From NCBI GenBank assembly GCA_035606665.1, contig DATNEY010000032.1, positions 372,001 through 436,000 of the forward strand: 64,000 nt of DNA, read 5' to 3'. Source of the stretch: DASUGC01 sp035606665 (GTDB lineage: Bacteria; Acidobacteriota; Vicinamibacteria; Vicinamibacterales; SCN-69-37). Under the pieces are notes generated by a model. That model did no database searches. It was not told the origin of the DNA and saw only the letters and a program-made list of their open reading frames with translations. The position numbers and the translations under genes were made by a program. This document shows positions 50,038-58,798 of the stretch, one piece after another. Positions within the stretch are counted from its first letter, which is position 1. Every line of letters starts with the position of its first letter.

Positions 50038-52746
50038 CTACGAATCCGCGCGAATCGCCCGAAGCGGATCGACACGCGATGCACGCCAGGCCGGCAAGAG
50101 GCCCGCGAGCACGCCCATGAGCAGCAGTGCCGACGTCGACCCGGCGAGTGTCGCCGGGTCGTGGGGTGACAAGCCGTACAGCAGCGTCGACGCGTAGCGC
50201 GTCAACGCCACCGCCAGCCCGAGGCCGAGGGCGCTCCCGATCGCCACGAGGATTGCCGTTTCACGCAACACGAGCGCGCGCACCTGCGACGGCGCGGCGC
50301 CGAGCGCCAGGCGGACGCCAATCTCATTCGTCCGGCGCGCCACCGAAAACGAGACGGTACCGTAGAGCCCGAGGCACGCGACGAAGACCGCCAGCAATCC
50401 GAACGCGCCGGTGAGCTGCGAGATGACGCGTTCGTTCGACAGAGTCCGCTCCGCGAGGTCGTCGAGCGTGGCCATTTCGCGAATCGCAAGCCCTGGCTCC
50501 GCCGCGGCGATGGCGCGCGTGAGTGCCGGCTTCGCCATATCGGCCGTGCCACCGACGCGGACGTAGATGAACCTCGCGCCGGTGGTCTGGTTCTGGCTGA
50601 GCGCGTGGTACACCATCGGTGGCACGGCCTGGCGCATGCCGTCTATCCGTGCGTCCTGGACCAGGCCGACGATCGTCATCGTTGCCGGAGTGCCGTAGCC
50701 GATGCGCCGGCCGATCGGATCGAAATCCTTCAGGAACTTCTTCGCGAACGTCTCGTTCACGATGACCGATTCCTCCGGACCAGGCACGTCACGGCCGTCA
50801 AAGTTTCGGCCGGCGAGCAGGCGCATGCCGACCACATCGAAGAAGCCGGCACTCACGAGGTCCTCACGTGCGCTTGCCTGGCCCGCGGGAGGCGGCGGTT
50901 GGCCTTCAGCGGCGAATTCACTGATGCTCATCGAACCGGAGACCGCCCCAGAAAACGCGAGCGCAACCGCCCTTGCGTTGGGCACCCTGGCCGCTTCCTC
51001 GAGCAAACGTTCGTGCATCGCCGGCAGCCTATCGGACGCAATCTGCGCGAGCCTCGGGTCGAAACGGGCCGACAGGACCTGCTCGAGCGCCAGGCCCGTG
51101 TCTACGCGAAGCAGGTTCTCGAATGTCCGAAGGAACAGCACCGCGCCGATCAGCAGGACGAGCGAGAGTGCGACCTGCGTCACGACCAGCACTTTTCCGA
51201 ATGGCAGACGGTTGCGCTCGCTCGCGCCGGCAACACGGCCGGCGGACTTCATCGATGTGGCGAGGTCGCCGCGCGACAAGCGCAGCGCCGGCATCAGCCC
51301 GAAAGCGAGCCCCGTGACAACGCTCACCGCGGCCGTGAAACCGAGGAACCGCCAGTCCAGTGGCAGATCGAGTGGAATTCTCCGGCCGCTTGACGAGGCG
51401 ATTCTGAGGAGCAGCTCTCCTCCCCATTTCGCGAAGAGCAAGCCGAGAGCTCCGCCGGCGAACGACAGTGCGGCACTTTCAACGAGCAGCTGCCTGACGA
51501 TGCGCGCGCGACCGGCCCCGAGGGAAACACGGAGCGAGAACTCACGCGCGCGTGCGGTTCCGCGCGCGAGCAGCAGGCTCGCAAGGTTGGCGCAGCCGAT
51601 CAGCAGTACGAGTGCGGCCGTGATCGTCAGAATCCGAAGCGGTCCGCTGAAGCTGGTACGGAGAAACGACAGGCCGCGAACACCAGGCAGGAGCTCGAGA
51701 TGATCGCGCAGCGCGTAGGCGCGGCGGCCAGCGTCAGTGATCGTGGCGGCGCGCACCTCGATCCACCGGCGATGCGCCGCTGACAGCTTCGCGGAAGCCT
51801 GCGCGGCATCGACATCAGCCGGTACCCGCGCCACCAGCGTCAACCAGTGAATGCCATCCTGGGGCACCCAGGGCTTACTGGTGTCCGCGGCGAACGTGCT
51901 CGCGTTCCCTGCATACCGCAGCGACTGCTGCATCGTCACTGGCATCCACATGTCGGTGTTCTCGCCGACAATCGCGCCTCGGAATCCGGATGCCGCGACA
52001 CCGGCTATCACGAGGTCAATACCGTTCGTCTTCAGCGACGTGCCGACGACGCGCGGATCTGCGTTGAATCGACGGGTCCAGAACGCGTGGCTCAGGACGA
52101 CGACCGGTGAGCTGTCGAGCTCCTCCGTATCTCGCTTCGTGAGAAGCCGTCCCTCCGCAGCCTCGACGCCGAGCACATCGAACCAGTTGCCGGACACGAG
52201 CTGGCCGAGCACCAGCTCCGCGGCCCCATTGACCATGATCTGGACGCGGCCGCTCGCCGACATGCCGGCCAGCTGCGCCTCGGGCGCTGCCTGCTGGAGC
52301 CGAAGCATCGCGGGGTGGGAGTACCGAAGATTCTGTTCGTCGTAGCCGGCGTGATTCAGAAACGACAGTTCCTGTGGATTCTTGACCGGCAGCGGCCTCA
52401 GGAGCAGGGCATCGGTCACGCCGAAGATCGCGGCGTTGGCGCCGATTCCCACCGCCAGCGACAGCGTGGCGGCGAGCGTAAAGCCGGGATTTCGCCGCAT
52501 CAGGCGCAGCGCGTGGCGGATGTCGCGGCTGAGATCGTGGACCCACCGAGTCCCGCGCGCGTCGCGAGCGTATTCCTTCATTGGTTCGACACCGCCAAGC
52601 GAGGCGAGCGCGCGCCGGCGCGCCTCTGCATCAGAGACGCCCTCTGCTGTCAAGCGCGCCGTTTCCTCCTGGACATGAAATCGCAGCTCAGCGTCGAGCT
52701 CACGCTCGAGGCGGCCCCGGCTGACGAGTCGCTTCAACCAGCCCAT
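50038..52746 (-). CDS. ADOP-type MacB/FtsX permease
   Basis: 902 residues from the ATG at 52746, with GGAGGA upstream (inside the PadR stop region, 2-nt gap). Classic ADOP N-terminal domain: RLERELDAELRFHVQEETARLTAEGVSDAEARRRALASLGG. TM1 RLMRRNPGFTLAATLSLAVG near 100; MacB_PCD-like periplasmic domain; FtsX core LLLARGTARAREFSLRVSLGAGRARIV; second half ending SRVDPLRAIRADS. No nucleotide-binding domain. Partner PadR immediately upstream. Confidence 0.92.
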   Translation of the reverse strand: MGWLKRLVSRGRLERELDAELRFHVQEETARLTAEGVSDAEARRRALASLGGVEPMKEYARDARGTRWVHDLSRDIRHALRLMRRNPGFTLAATLSLAVGIGANAAIFGVTDALLLRPLPVKNPQELSFLNHAGYDEQNLRYSHPAMLRLQQAAPEAQLAGMSASGRVQIMVNGAAELVLGQLVSGNWFDVLGVEAAEGRLLTKRDTEELDSSPVVVLSHAFWTRRFNADPRVVGTSLKTNGIDLVIAGVAASGFRGAIVGENTDMWMPVTMQQSLRYAGNASTFAADTSKPWVPQDGIHWLTLVARVPADVDAAQASAKLSAAHRRWIEVRAATITDAGRRAYALRDHLELLPGVRGLSFLRTSFSGPLRILTITAALVLLIGCANLASLLLARGTARAREFSLRVSLGAGRARIVRQLLVESAALSFAGGALGLLFAKWGGELLLRIASSSGRRIPLDLPLDWRFLGFTAAVSVVTGLAFGLMPALRLSRGDLATSMKSAGRVAGASERNRLPFGKVLVVTQVALSLVLLIGAVLFLRTFENLLRVDTGLALEQVLSARFDPRLAQIASDRLPAMHERLLEEAARVPNARAVALAFSGAVSGSMSISEFAAEGQPPPPAGQASAREDLVSAGFFDVVGMRLLAGRNFDGRDVPGPEESVIVNETFAKKFLKDFDPIGRRIGYGTPATMTIVGLVQDARIDGMRQAVPPMVYHALSQNQTTGARFIYVRVGGTADMAKPALTRAIAAAEPGLAIREMATLDDLAERTLSNERVISQLTGAFGLLAVFVACLGLYGTVSFSVARRTNEIGVRLALGAAPSQVRALVLRETAILVAIGSALGLGLAVALTRYASTLLYGLSPHDPATLAGSTSALLLMGVLAGLLPAWRASRVDPLRAIRADS

Positions 52747-52748
52747 GG

Positions 52749-53078
52749 CTATTCCTCCGCCGGCTGCAGCACGAATCCGATTGCCTGCGTGAGCTGCTGC
52801 CACTGCTTCACTTCAGCGTCGAGCGCGCGCCTGCCCTTGGCGGTGATCCGGTAGATCTTGGCGTCGCGGCCGGCCTCGGTCTGCGTCCACGTGGCCGCCA
52901 GCCAGCCGCGATTCTCCAGACGATGGAGCGCCGGATAGAGCGAACCCTGCGGAATGCTGAGCAGCGCCCGTGACATCTGACCGATGCGCTGGCCGATGGC
53001 ATAGCCGTGCAGCGGGCCTCCGGAGAGGACCCTGAGAATCAACATGTCGAGCGTGCCCTGGAGGAAATCGGATGCCAT
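52749..53078 (-). CDS. PadR family transcriptional regulator
   Basis: 109 residues. LDMLILRVLSGGPLHGYAIG, QGSLYPALHRLENRGWLAA and KIYRITAKGRRALDAEV are typical for ADOP-linked PadR proteins. The start codon overlaps one arm of a large nested palindrome (53077-53120), so this regulator probably binds over its own translation start. Confidence 0.93.
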   Translation of the reverse strand: MASDFLQGTLDMLILRVLSGGPLHGYAIGQRIGQMSRALLSIPQGSLYPALHRLENRGWLAATWTQTEAGRDAKIYRITAKGRRALDAEVKQWQQLTQAIGFVLQPAEE

Positions 53079-53120
53079 GCCTAGCCATTCTACCTATATA
53101 TAGGCAGACCGGCTAGGCAT
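53077..53120. promoter_or_regulatory. Nested palindrome, probable PadR operator
   Basis: Outer arms ATGCCTAGCC (53077-53086) and GGCTAGGCAT (53111-53120) are perfect 10-bp inverted repeats; the perfect palindrome CCTATATATAGG (53093-53104) lies nearly centred between them. The left arm includes part of the PadR start codon. Strong two-level symmetry for protein binding. Confidence 0.7.
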
Positions 53121-53126
53121 GGGGGT

Positions 53127-53579
53127 TCACTTGGTGCCGGAGACACCCTTCACCACGAACAGCGTACGTTCGCGGTGGACACCGGAGTATGCGAACTGCT
53201 GGCCGTCGGCGGAGGCGGTTCGAATCGTCACGCGTCTCGAGTCGAGGTGCGCGCGCGGACTTCGCGTAGAAGCCTGCGCGCGCCTGTCGACAACTCCACC
53301 CGTTCGAGCCGCACGGGAATCGTGAACGTCGCGACAATCAGCGCGTTTCCATCGTCGGTCCAGCCGGCCGGGAGATCGGTGTCAGTCAGTCCAGGTAGAT
53401 CAGCGGCGCTGCTGCCAGGCGGCCGGCTTTCACGCCCGTGTCGAACACGCTGATGACGTTGGGATGAGACAACGATGCGACCGTCTGCGCCTCGCGCTCG
53501 AACCGCGCGCGCCGATCCGGATCCGAGGCAAACGCCTCCGGCAGCATCTTGATGGCGACGTCACGGCCGAGGCGGGGAT
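53127..53579 (-). pseudogene. Decayed Ser/Thr kinase gene (kinase N-lobe and propeller end only)
   Basis: Minus-strand frame from about 53579 reads ASDPRLGRDVAIKMLPEAF...RFEREAQTVASLSHPNVISVFDTGVK and stops at 53386: a kinase N-lobe with its Lys (VAIK) and alphaC Glu but without the glycine loop and catalytic C-lobe. The following stretch TDLPAGWTDDGNALIVATFTIPVRLERV runs to another stop, and in a shifted frame FAYSGVHRERTLFVVKGVSG ends at 53127, matching a TolB propeller C-terminus. So the centre has been deleted and the tail frameshifted. The intact relatives are at 40123-45606. Confidence 0.75.
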
Positions 53580-54016
53580 CAGACGCGGAGGTGGTCGGAA
53601 CGCCAGCTCCTGATCATCTTCTTGATTGCCTTCCTATCCTGGATGTTACCGGTCAGCACCTTTTCCGCGAGCTCTCCGAGCTCTTCGTCGCTCGCGAACC
53701 GGAGAGCCACAAGCTGGCCCCGCGTGAAGTCGTCGATCCGGCCCTGCAGCGCGGCCGGCAACGTTTCCTTGAGCCGCTGGCGCATCTCCAGGCGAATCAC
53801 CCTGTCCTGCGCGGCCAGTGGAAACACGCGCGCGTACAGCGCGAGCACGATCAACGCCACCGCCGTGAGGACGTCCGAGCCGGCGGTGAGCGTCGGTGTG
53901 TCCCAGAGCGCCTTGATTGCCAACATCAGGTTGATGCTGAACGCACCGAAGACGAGATAGTGGTAGGCGGGAACGATGCGAACGTGATTCTGGAACGACT
54001 GCTGAGGCTCTGACAT
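53579..54016 (-). CDS. DUF6526-like membrane protein
   Basis: 145 residues from the ATG at 54016 (MSEPQQSFQNHVRIVPAYHY). Two TM helices (LVFGAFSINLMLAIKAL and VLTAVALIVLALYARVFPL), then a soluble helical part with RLEMRQRLKETLP, LALRF-type LVALRFASDEELGELAEKVL and KKMIRSWRSDHLRV. This matches the small DUF6526 proteins common in Acidobacteriota and Bacteroidota. Function unknown. Its stop touches the kinase pseudogene. Confidence 0.8.
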   Translation of the reverse strand: MSEPQQSFQNHVRIVPAYHYLVFGAFSINLMLAIKALWDTPTLTAGSDVLTAVALIVLALYARVFPLAAQDRVIRLEMRQRLKETLPAALQGRIDDFTRGQLVALRFASDEELGELAEKVLTGNIQDRKAIKKMIRSWRSDHLRV

Positions 54017-54312
54017 TTCGACAGCATACCTCCGCGACACCATCGGTCAGGAAGCTGCCGGCGCACGCGTTGCGCCGGTCTGCTAGCCTCACCATAGTTC
54101 GAAGCGTGACCACGTGGCGTAGTTAACCTACAGGATTTCTACTATGTGTCCGCGATCTTGATCTATGCAGGCAATAGGAGTAGTGTGCGATGTCTTGAAA
54201 CGTGTAGTGTTCACGTGCTCGAGACTAGCGTGTGATGTCCGGTGCTTATGCGGGCGCGCAGGCATTGTTAGGGTGCCCTAGTGTTTGTCTGGCCTCTGGT
54301 CTGGAGGTAGGT
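54017..54312. promoter_or_regulatory. AT-richer leader region upstream of metallopeptidase cassette
   Basis: About 296 nt with visibly lower GC than neighbours, especially 54110-54240. An open frame from a GTG at 54232 covers the end of this region but lacks a good ribosome-binding site and reads as low-quality protein. It likely holds divergent promoters for the DUF6526-like gene and the cassette. No palindrome stands out. Confidence 0.45.
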
Positions 54313-54921
54313 GTGCCACTGTTCATTAGTAAGCTGGCCGACGCGGCGCAAGCCAGTGCGGACCTCTTCACTATCGTCCGCTGCGATGGAGGAATTGGCC
54401 AGACAGACGTGAACAATCAGGTCGCGAAGGTCAGTTACACCAAGTCCGCCGCCGGGGTCGGCCAGAACCGGATAGAGGCGCTTGTCGGGCTGGCCGCGGA
54501 CATCGCGATCAGCGCCGCGCCGAGCGGCACCACGTTTCCGGATGGCATGGGCGGCACGATTCCGATCAATCTCGTCGGCGGCGTGACGTTCCCGCCGGAT
54601 GTCAACGGCATTATCCAGGTCGCATACTGCTTCAATAACCAGATGTTTGCGTTCGACACCGGTGGCTCGAAGATTTCGCTGCCTCGCTCGGTGATCCTGT
54701 TCCACGAGCTTGCTCACGCGTTCCATCGGGGAAACGGAACCTTCAACGCGGGCAACCCGGAGTTTCAGGCGATAACCGATGAGAATACATACCGTGGGCA
54801 GGTCGGCCTGACAGCGCGCGATCCGAACAATCACAACGGTGGCGAAGGATCCAGCAATGGTCAGACCATTCCGTCATGCAGTGGCATGGGTCCGCAGCCA
54901 CCGGGATGTTGCAGTTGCTGA
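54313..54921 (+). CDS. M91-like zinc metallopeptidase, candidate toxin/effector
   Basis: 202 residues from a GTG at 54313 with GGAGG five bases upstream, the best start; a frame from 54232 would add 27 residues. The zinc motif FHELAHAFHRG is at about 130-140, followed by ITDENTYRGQVGLTARDPNN; the HExxH plus later ENxxR...GL..R arrangement resembles Peptidase_M91, the family of the type III effector NleD. Ends in a cysteine-rich tail (PSCSGMG and GCCSC). No signal peptide. First gene of a tight three-gene cassette. Family assignment is from motif recognition only. Confidence 0.65.
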   Translation: MPLFISKLADAAQASADLFTIVRCDGGIGQTDVNNQVAKVSYTKSAAGVGQNRIEALVGLAADIAISAAPSGTTFPDGMGGTIPINLVGGVTFPPDVNGIIQVAYCFNNQMFAFDTGGSKISLPRSVILFHELAHAFHRGNGTFNAGNPEFQAITDENTYRGQVGLTARDPNNHNGGEGSSNGQTIPSCSGMGPQPPGCCSC

Positions 54922-54936
54922 GGTCGAAAGACTGAT

Positions 54937-55524
54937 ATGGCCGGTCATCTTGCTATCGCCAAGATAGCGCTATCGAAGCGCCATCGCTCATTGCCCGACC
55001 CCATGGATGGGCACCGGGACATCTGGTTCGACGTGACCATCGATGTCGAGAATCGAGGCGATGTGCCGCTGTACGTGATCGATGAGCTGCGGGGTATCGC
55101 CTTCGACGCCGCGACTCGGGTCCTGTCGCTCCGGCTTTGCGAGTCGCAACCCCAGCCGGTGCAGCAAGACGCTCCGACCTTCCACCTTCCTCCGCCCCAT
55201 ACGCTCACGGTCGACCGGCGCGCGACCGCGTCCATCGTAGTGAAGATTCCGTTGGTCCTCAAGGAGCTACGACTGGGAGCTGGGGGCGTCCTGTCGATGG
55301 AACAAACGGACATGAGCACCATGAAGACGATTCGGTGCGAGGTGGCCAGCAGCGATCGCCCCATCGAGGACCGCGGCGCCGAGACGGCGCATGAATTGCG
55401 CAGTCGCCTCGGCACCTGGGGGAAAGTCGTGAGCAAGGATGCTGCGGTCGACCCGGACCTTCGCGACTCTCAGGCCGGGCAAACTCCCGATGGCCCCGAT
55501 CCGAAAAAGCTAAAGAAAAGGTGA
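54937..55524 (+). CDS. Hypothetical protein of metallopeptidase cassette, beta-rich
   Basis: 195 residues; not recognised. The sequence alternates hydrophobic and polar residues as in a beta-sandwich (WFDVTIDVENRGDVPLYVID, HTLTVDRRATASIVVKIPLV), then a charged tail with many Asp, Gly and Lys ending PKKLKKR. No signal peptide or TM helix. Starts 15 nt after the metallopeptidase stop and ends 4 nt before the next start, so the three are very probably one transcription unit. Could be an immunity, carrier or chaperone-like partner; this is speculation. Confidence 0.65.
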   Translation: MAGHLAIAKIALSKRHRSLPDPMDGHRDIWFDVTIDVENRGDVPLYVIDELRGIAFDAATRVLSLRLCESQPQPVQQDAPTFHLPPPHTLTVDRRATASIVVKIPLVLKELRLGAGGVLSMEQTDMSTMKTIRCEVASSDRPIEDRGAETAHELRSRLGTWGKVVSKDAAVDPDLRDSQAGQTPDGPDPKKLKKR

Positions 55525-55528
55525 CTCC

Positions 55529-56071
55529 ATGGCGTCCTTCAATGATGCATTCAACGAGCTACAAACGATCAACGCCAACCTCGCGGTTCTGCACACGGAC
55601 AATGGGCAAATCCTGGCTGGGCAGGCGGCGATCAAGACGGCGGTCGATGCGGGCACGGCGGCCACGGCGAGCGTAAAGGCGTCCGTGGATGCTGGCACGA
55701 CGGTGCTCAACGCCGTGCTGCAGGCGCAGCAACTCACCAACCAGATTCTGGTGCACCTCTCGCAGCAAGCAGACACGATGATCTGCGAGCTCGAAGCGAT
55801 CGCGCGCAACACCTGCGGCATCCACAACGAGGTTCACGTGCAGACCGGGCTTCAGAAAACCATATCGGCCTCCGCGGTCGAGCTGCTTGACATCTCCAAG
55901 ACGGTTCATCCTGACGCTGCGTTGGATCTGTCACGTCGCGAGGCGCTCAAGAATGCGACGGATCTGTGCTGTCCGCCGCCCGTCGCCCCCCCTGTCTGCC
56001 ACCATAGGCCGTGCCCGGCGCCCCAGCCATTGCGCGATGTACGTCCTGACGTGAAGACGCACATCGGCTGA
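55529..56071 (+). CDS. Hypothetical helical protein of metallopeptidase cassette with Cys/Pro-rich tail
   Basis: 180 residues; not recognised. Long helical region with heptad-like pattern and an internal VDAGT repeat (IKTAVDAGTAATASVKASVD and ASVDAGTTVLNAVLQ), then AIARNTCGIHNE and a C-terminal part rich in Cys, Pro and His (LCCPPPVAPPVCHHRPCP). GGTGA lies just before the start. The tail could bind metal. Such stalk-like helical proteins can be structural partners of secreted enzymes. Confidence 0.65.
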   Translation: MASFNDAFNELQTINANLAVLHTDNGQILAGQAAIKTAVDAGTAATASVKASVDAGTTVLNAVLQAQQLTNQILVHLSQQADTMICELEAIARNTCGIHNEVHVQTGLQKTISASAVELLDISKTVHPDAALDLSRREALKNATDLCCPPPVAPPVCHHRPCPAPQPLRDVRPDVKTHIG

Positions 56072-56132
56072 CGAGAACACACTCGACAGCTGTTCCTGCG
56101 GGGCTGTCCTCGCGTTCCCGACTGCGGGCATA

Positions 56133-56156
56133 GACGCTGGCCTTTGGGCCGGCGTC
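56133..56156. terminator. Hairpin between convergent cassette and permease
   Basis: GACGCTGGCC, loop TTTG, GGCCGGCGTC: a 10-bp stem with one G-T type mismatch that overlaps the stop codon region of the permease and lies 61 nt after the cassette end. Confidence 0.5.
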
Positions 56157-58797
56157 AGTTCCTCAATGCCTCCGCCGGATTCAGACGCAGGAGCCGCAAC
56201 GCGGGCAACACGCTCGCGACGGTCGCCACGACCAGCAGCGCGATCGCGACGCCTGCGTACGTCCACGGGTCGCTCACCTCGACCCGCCAGAGAAACGACC
56301 GCACCAGCGACGTCGCGGGGATGGACAACAACCCGCCCGCCACGGCGCCGGTCGCTGCGAGCGAAATCCCACCGAGCGAGACCGAGCGAACCGCATCGGC
56401 CGCAGTGGCGCCGAGCGCGATCCTGATCCCGAATTCGCGCCGGCGTTCGGCCACCGTATGCGCAATGACACCGTGTACCCCGATCGCGGCGAGCAGAATC
56501 GCCGCGCTTGCGAGGACGCCGACGAGCGTCATGAGCAAACGCTGCTCGGTGAGCGCTTCGGACATCACGCCATCCATGCTCCGCACGGACGATACGGGTA
56601 TCAACGGATCCGTCTCGCTGATCGCGCGGGTGAGCGCCACCGAAGCCGCGCCCGTGTCGCGCGCGCGCACGGTCCACACCGGTGTGAACCATGTGTGCAC
56701 GAGCCGGAAGAACGAATCGGTCGTTTGCGAAGCCAGGATCAGTATCAGCGGCTGCGACACCAGCGGCCCGGTCTCCATGCCCGGGCCACCGAGGCTGGGC
56801 CGGACTTTGACATCGCCCACGACGCCGACGATCTCGCGCTCCGGCCCGCTGGCTCGAATGCGGCGTCCGATTGCGGGACGGTCCTTCGAATACATCCGCT
56901 GAAACGCCTCGTTCACCAGCGCCACCGGGGGCGTGCCGGCACGATCCTGCTCGGAGAAGTCACGTCCACTCTTCACCGGAATCCCCATTGCCCTCAGGAA
57001 ACCCGGCGTGACGTAGCAGAGGTTGGTCATGCTCGAATCCGCGGCATCCTCATCCGCGTACCGGAATCCAAGGTTGAGCAATCGCTCGTACGGAACCTCG
57101 AGTGAAATCGCGGCTGATTCAATGCCTGGCGTCGCGGTCAACCGTTGCAGGCTCTGATCGAAGAACTGATTGATGGACGCGGTGGTGTTGTAGCGCGCAT
57201 CGCGCAGTGACACGCTGGCCGTAACCAGATTCAATCGATCGAAGCCAGGCTCGAGCGAGCGAACGTTGATGAATGTACGAACGAGAAGGCCGGTCGCAAC
57301 GAGCAGCACGACGCCGATCGCGACTTCGGAGATCACCAGCACACGCCGTGGCCATCTGTACGCTTTGCCTGCGACTCCGCGCGATCCGGTCAGGGCCCGC
57401 GCGACGTTCAGGCGACTGGCGCGAATCGCCGGCGCCAAGCCGAATGCCAGGCTGGTCAACGCGGAGATTCCGATGGCAAACGCGATCACCCGCCCATCGA
57501 TGGCCGCGCGGCTCCATTGCTCGAAACGCTGGCCGCCAAGAGTCTGCAGACCCTGCAGGCCGAAGTAGCCGGTCACCAGTCCGGCAAGCCCGCCTGCTCC
57601 AGCGATGATGATGGCCTCAACCATCAACTGCCGGACGACGGCGCGGCGGCCGCCGCCGAGCGCCATGCGCGTGGCGATCTCCTGAGTGCGGCCGTCGGCG
57701 CGCGCCAGCATCAACGACGCCAGATTCACACACGCGATCAGCAACACGGCCATGACCGCTGAGCTCAACAGGACGATGGGCTCGCGGACGCGCTCCGCGA
57801 GGCTCTCGGCCATGGGCTGGACACTGAGATCGCGTGTGACATTCGATCTCGCCCTCTGAAGGCGGAACGCGTCCTCACGAACGGCGACAAGTTCACCTTT
57901 GGCCTGGGTCCATGAAGCACCAGGCTTCAGACGGGTGACGCTCCAGAAATTGTCGCCTCCGCCCTCACCGGAGGTAGAAGCCCTGAGCGGCACCCAGAGA
58001 TCGAACTCGACGCCGTCAACGGATTGGAAACCCGCCGGCATGATGCCAACGATCTGGTGCGGTTCGCCGCGCAGCAGCACGGTGCGCCCAACCACGTCTT
58101 CCGCCGCCGCGAAGTAGCGTTGCCACGCCTGATGACTGAGCACGGTGACCGCAGACCCACCGGCCCGGTCCTCATCAGCATTGAACCAGCGTCCTCGAGC
58201 GGGCGTCACTCCCAGGACGCGGCTGAAGCCTTCGGATACGCGCGAGTGCCTCGCGTACACGGGCGTGCCGTTCAGCACGAGGTTGATGCCGCCGCCACCG
58301 CCCATGACCGCGATATCCAGCGAAGGGACCCGATCGCGAACGGCCTCGAACATCGCGCCATCGAGAGCCGGTGTCGTGCTCGTGACGCCGTTCCTGGTTT
58401 CGATCCTGATGATGGCCGCGAGTTTGTCGGGCTCGGGAAACGGCAGCGGCCGCCACAGCAGGGCGTCCGCGAGACTCAGCACCGCGGTGGTCGCGCCGAT
58501 GACCAGCGCCAGGGTCGCGACAGCAGTCAGCGTAAATGCGGGCGTACGCGCGAGAACGCGGATCGCATACCGCGCGTCCCGCCAGATGGTTTCGACGATG
58601 GGCATTCGATTCATGTCTTCGATCTCTTCAAGACGGACGCGTGGATTGCCGAAGCGAACGCGGGCCTGGCGTCGAGCCTCACCGGCTGGAATCCCGCGCT
58701 CGATAAGTTGTTCAACAAACAACGCCATGTGCGCGCGCATTTCGGCGTCGCGATCGCGCTCGCGGGCGGCGCGCCGCCAGGGCAGCAGCCGGCGCAT
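56155..58797 (-). CDS. ADOP-type MacB/FtsX permease
   Basis: 880 residues. Start one base after the PadR stop. N-terminal domain RDRDAEMRAHMALFVEQLIERGIPAGEARRQARVRFG; TM1 RVLARTPAFTLTAVATLALV near 85; MacB_PCD-like part with GGSAVTVLSHQAWQRYF; FtsX core LMLARADGRTQEIATRMALGGGRRAVV; second half RRREFGIRIALGATAADAV and final LRLNPAEALRN. No ATPase domain. Substrate unknown. Confidence 0.92.
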   Translation of the reverse strand: MRRLLPWRRAARERDRDAEMRAHMALFVEQLIERGIPAGEARRQARVRFGNPRVRLEEIEDMNRMPIVETIWRDARYAIRVLARTPAFTLTAVATLALVIGATTAVLSLADALLWRPLPFPEPDKLAAIIRIETRNGVTSTTPALDGAMFEAVRDRVPSLDIAVMGGGGGINLVLNGTPVYARHSRVSEGFSRVLGVTPARGRWFNADEDRAGGSAVTVLSHQAWQRYFAAAEDVVGRTVLLRGEPHQIVGIMPAGFQSVDGVEFDLWVPLRASTSGEGGGDNFWSVTRLKPGASWTQAKGELVAVREDAFRLQRARSNVTRDLSVQPMAESLAERVREPIVLLSSAVMAVLLIACVNLASLMLARADGRTQEIATRMALGGGRRAVVRQLMVEAIIIAGAGGLAGLVTGYFGLQGLQTLGGQRFEQWSRAAIDGRVIAFAIGISALTSLAFGLAPAIRASRLNVARALTGSRGVAGKAYRWPRRVLVISEVAIGVVLLVATGLLVRTFINVRSLEPGFDRLNLVTASVSLRDARYNTTASINQFFDQSLQRLTATPGIESAAISLEVPYERLLNLGFRYADEDAADSSMTNLCYVTPGFLRAMGIPVKSGRDFSEQDRAGTPPVALVNEAFQRMYSKDRPAIGRRIRASGPEREIVGVVGDVKVRPSLGGPGMETGPLVSQPLILILASQTTDSFFRLVHTWFTPVWTVRARDTGAASVALTRAISETDPLIPVSSVRSMDGVMSEALTEQRLLMTLVGVLASAAILLAAIGVHGVIAHTVAERRREFGIRIALGATAADAVRSVSLGGISLAATGAVAGGLLSIPATSLVRSFLWRVEVSDPWTYAGVAIALLVVATVASVLPALRLLRLNPAEALRN

Positions 58798-58798
58798 C

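Noticed and set aside
53386..53579. Functional small kinase-like protein
   Set aside because: It lacks a start codon of its own, the glycine loop and the whole catalytic lobe.
54232..54312. Longer N-terminus for the metallopeptidase starting at 54232
   Set aside because: No ribosome-binding site before 54232, while GGAGG precedes the GTG at 54313; the extra residues lie in AT-richer DNA that looks non-coding.
54313..56071. Prophage fragment
   Set aside because: No integrase, terminase, capsid, tail or lysis gene is nearby, and neither flank shows a tRNA or att-like repeat.
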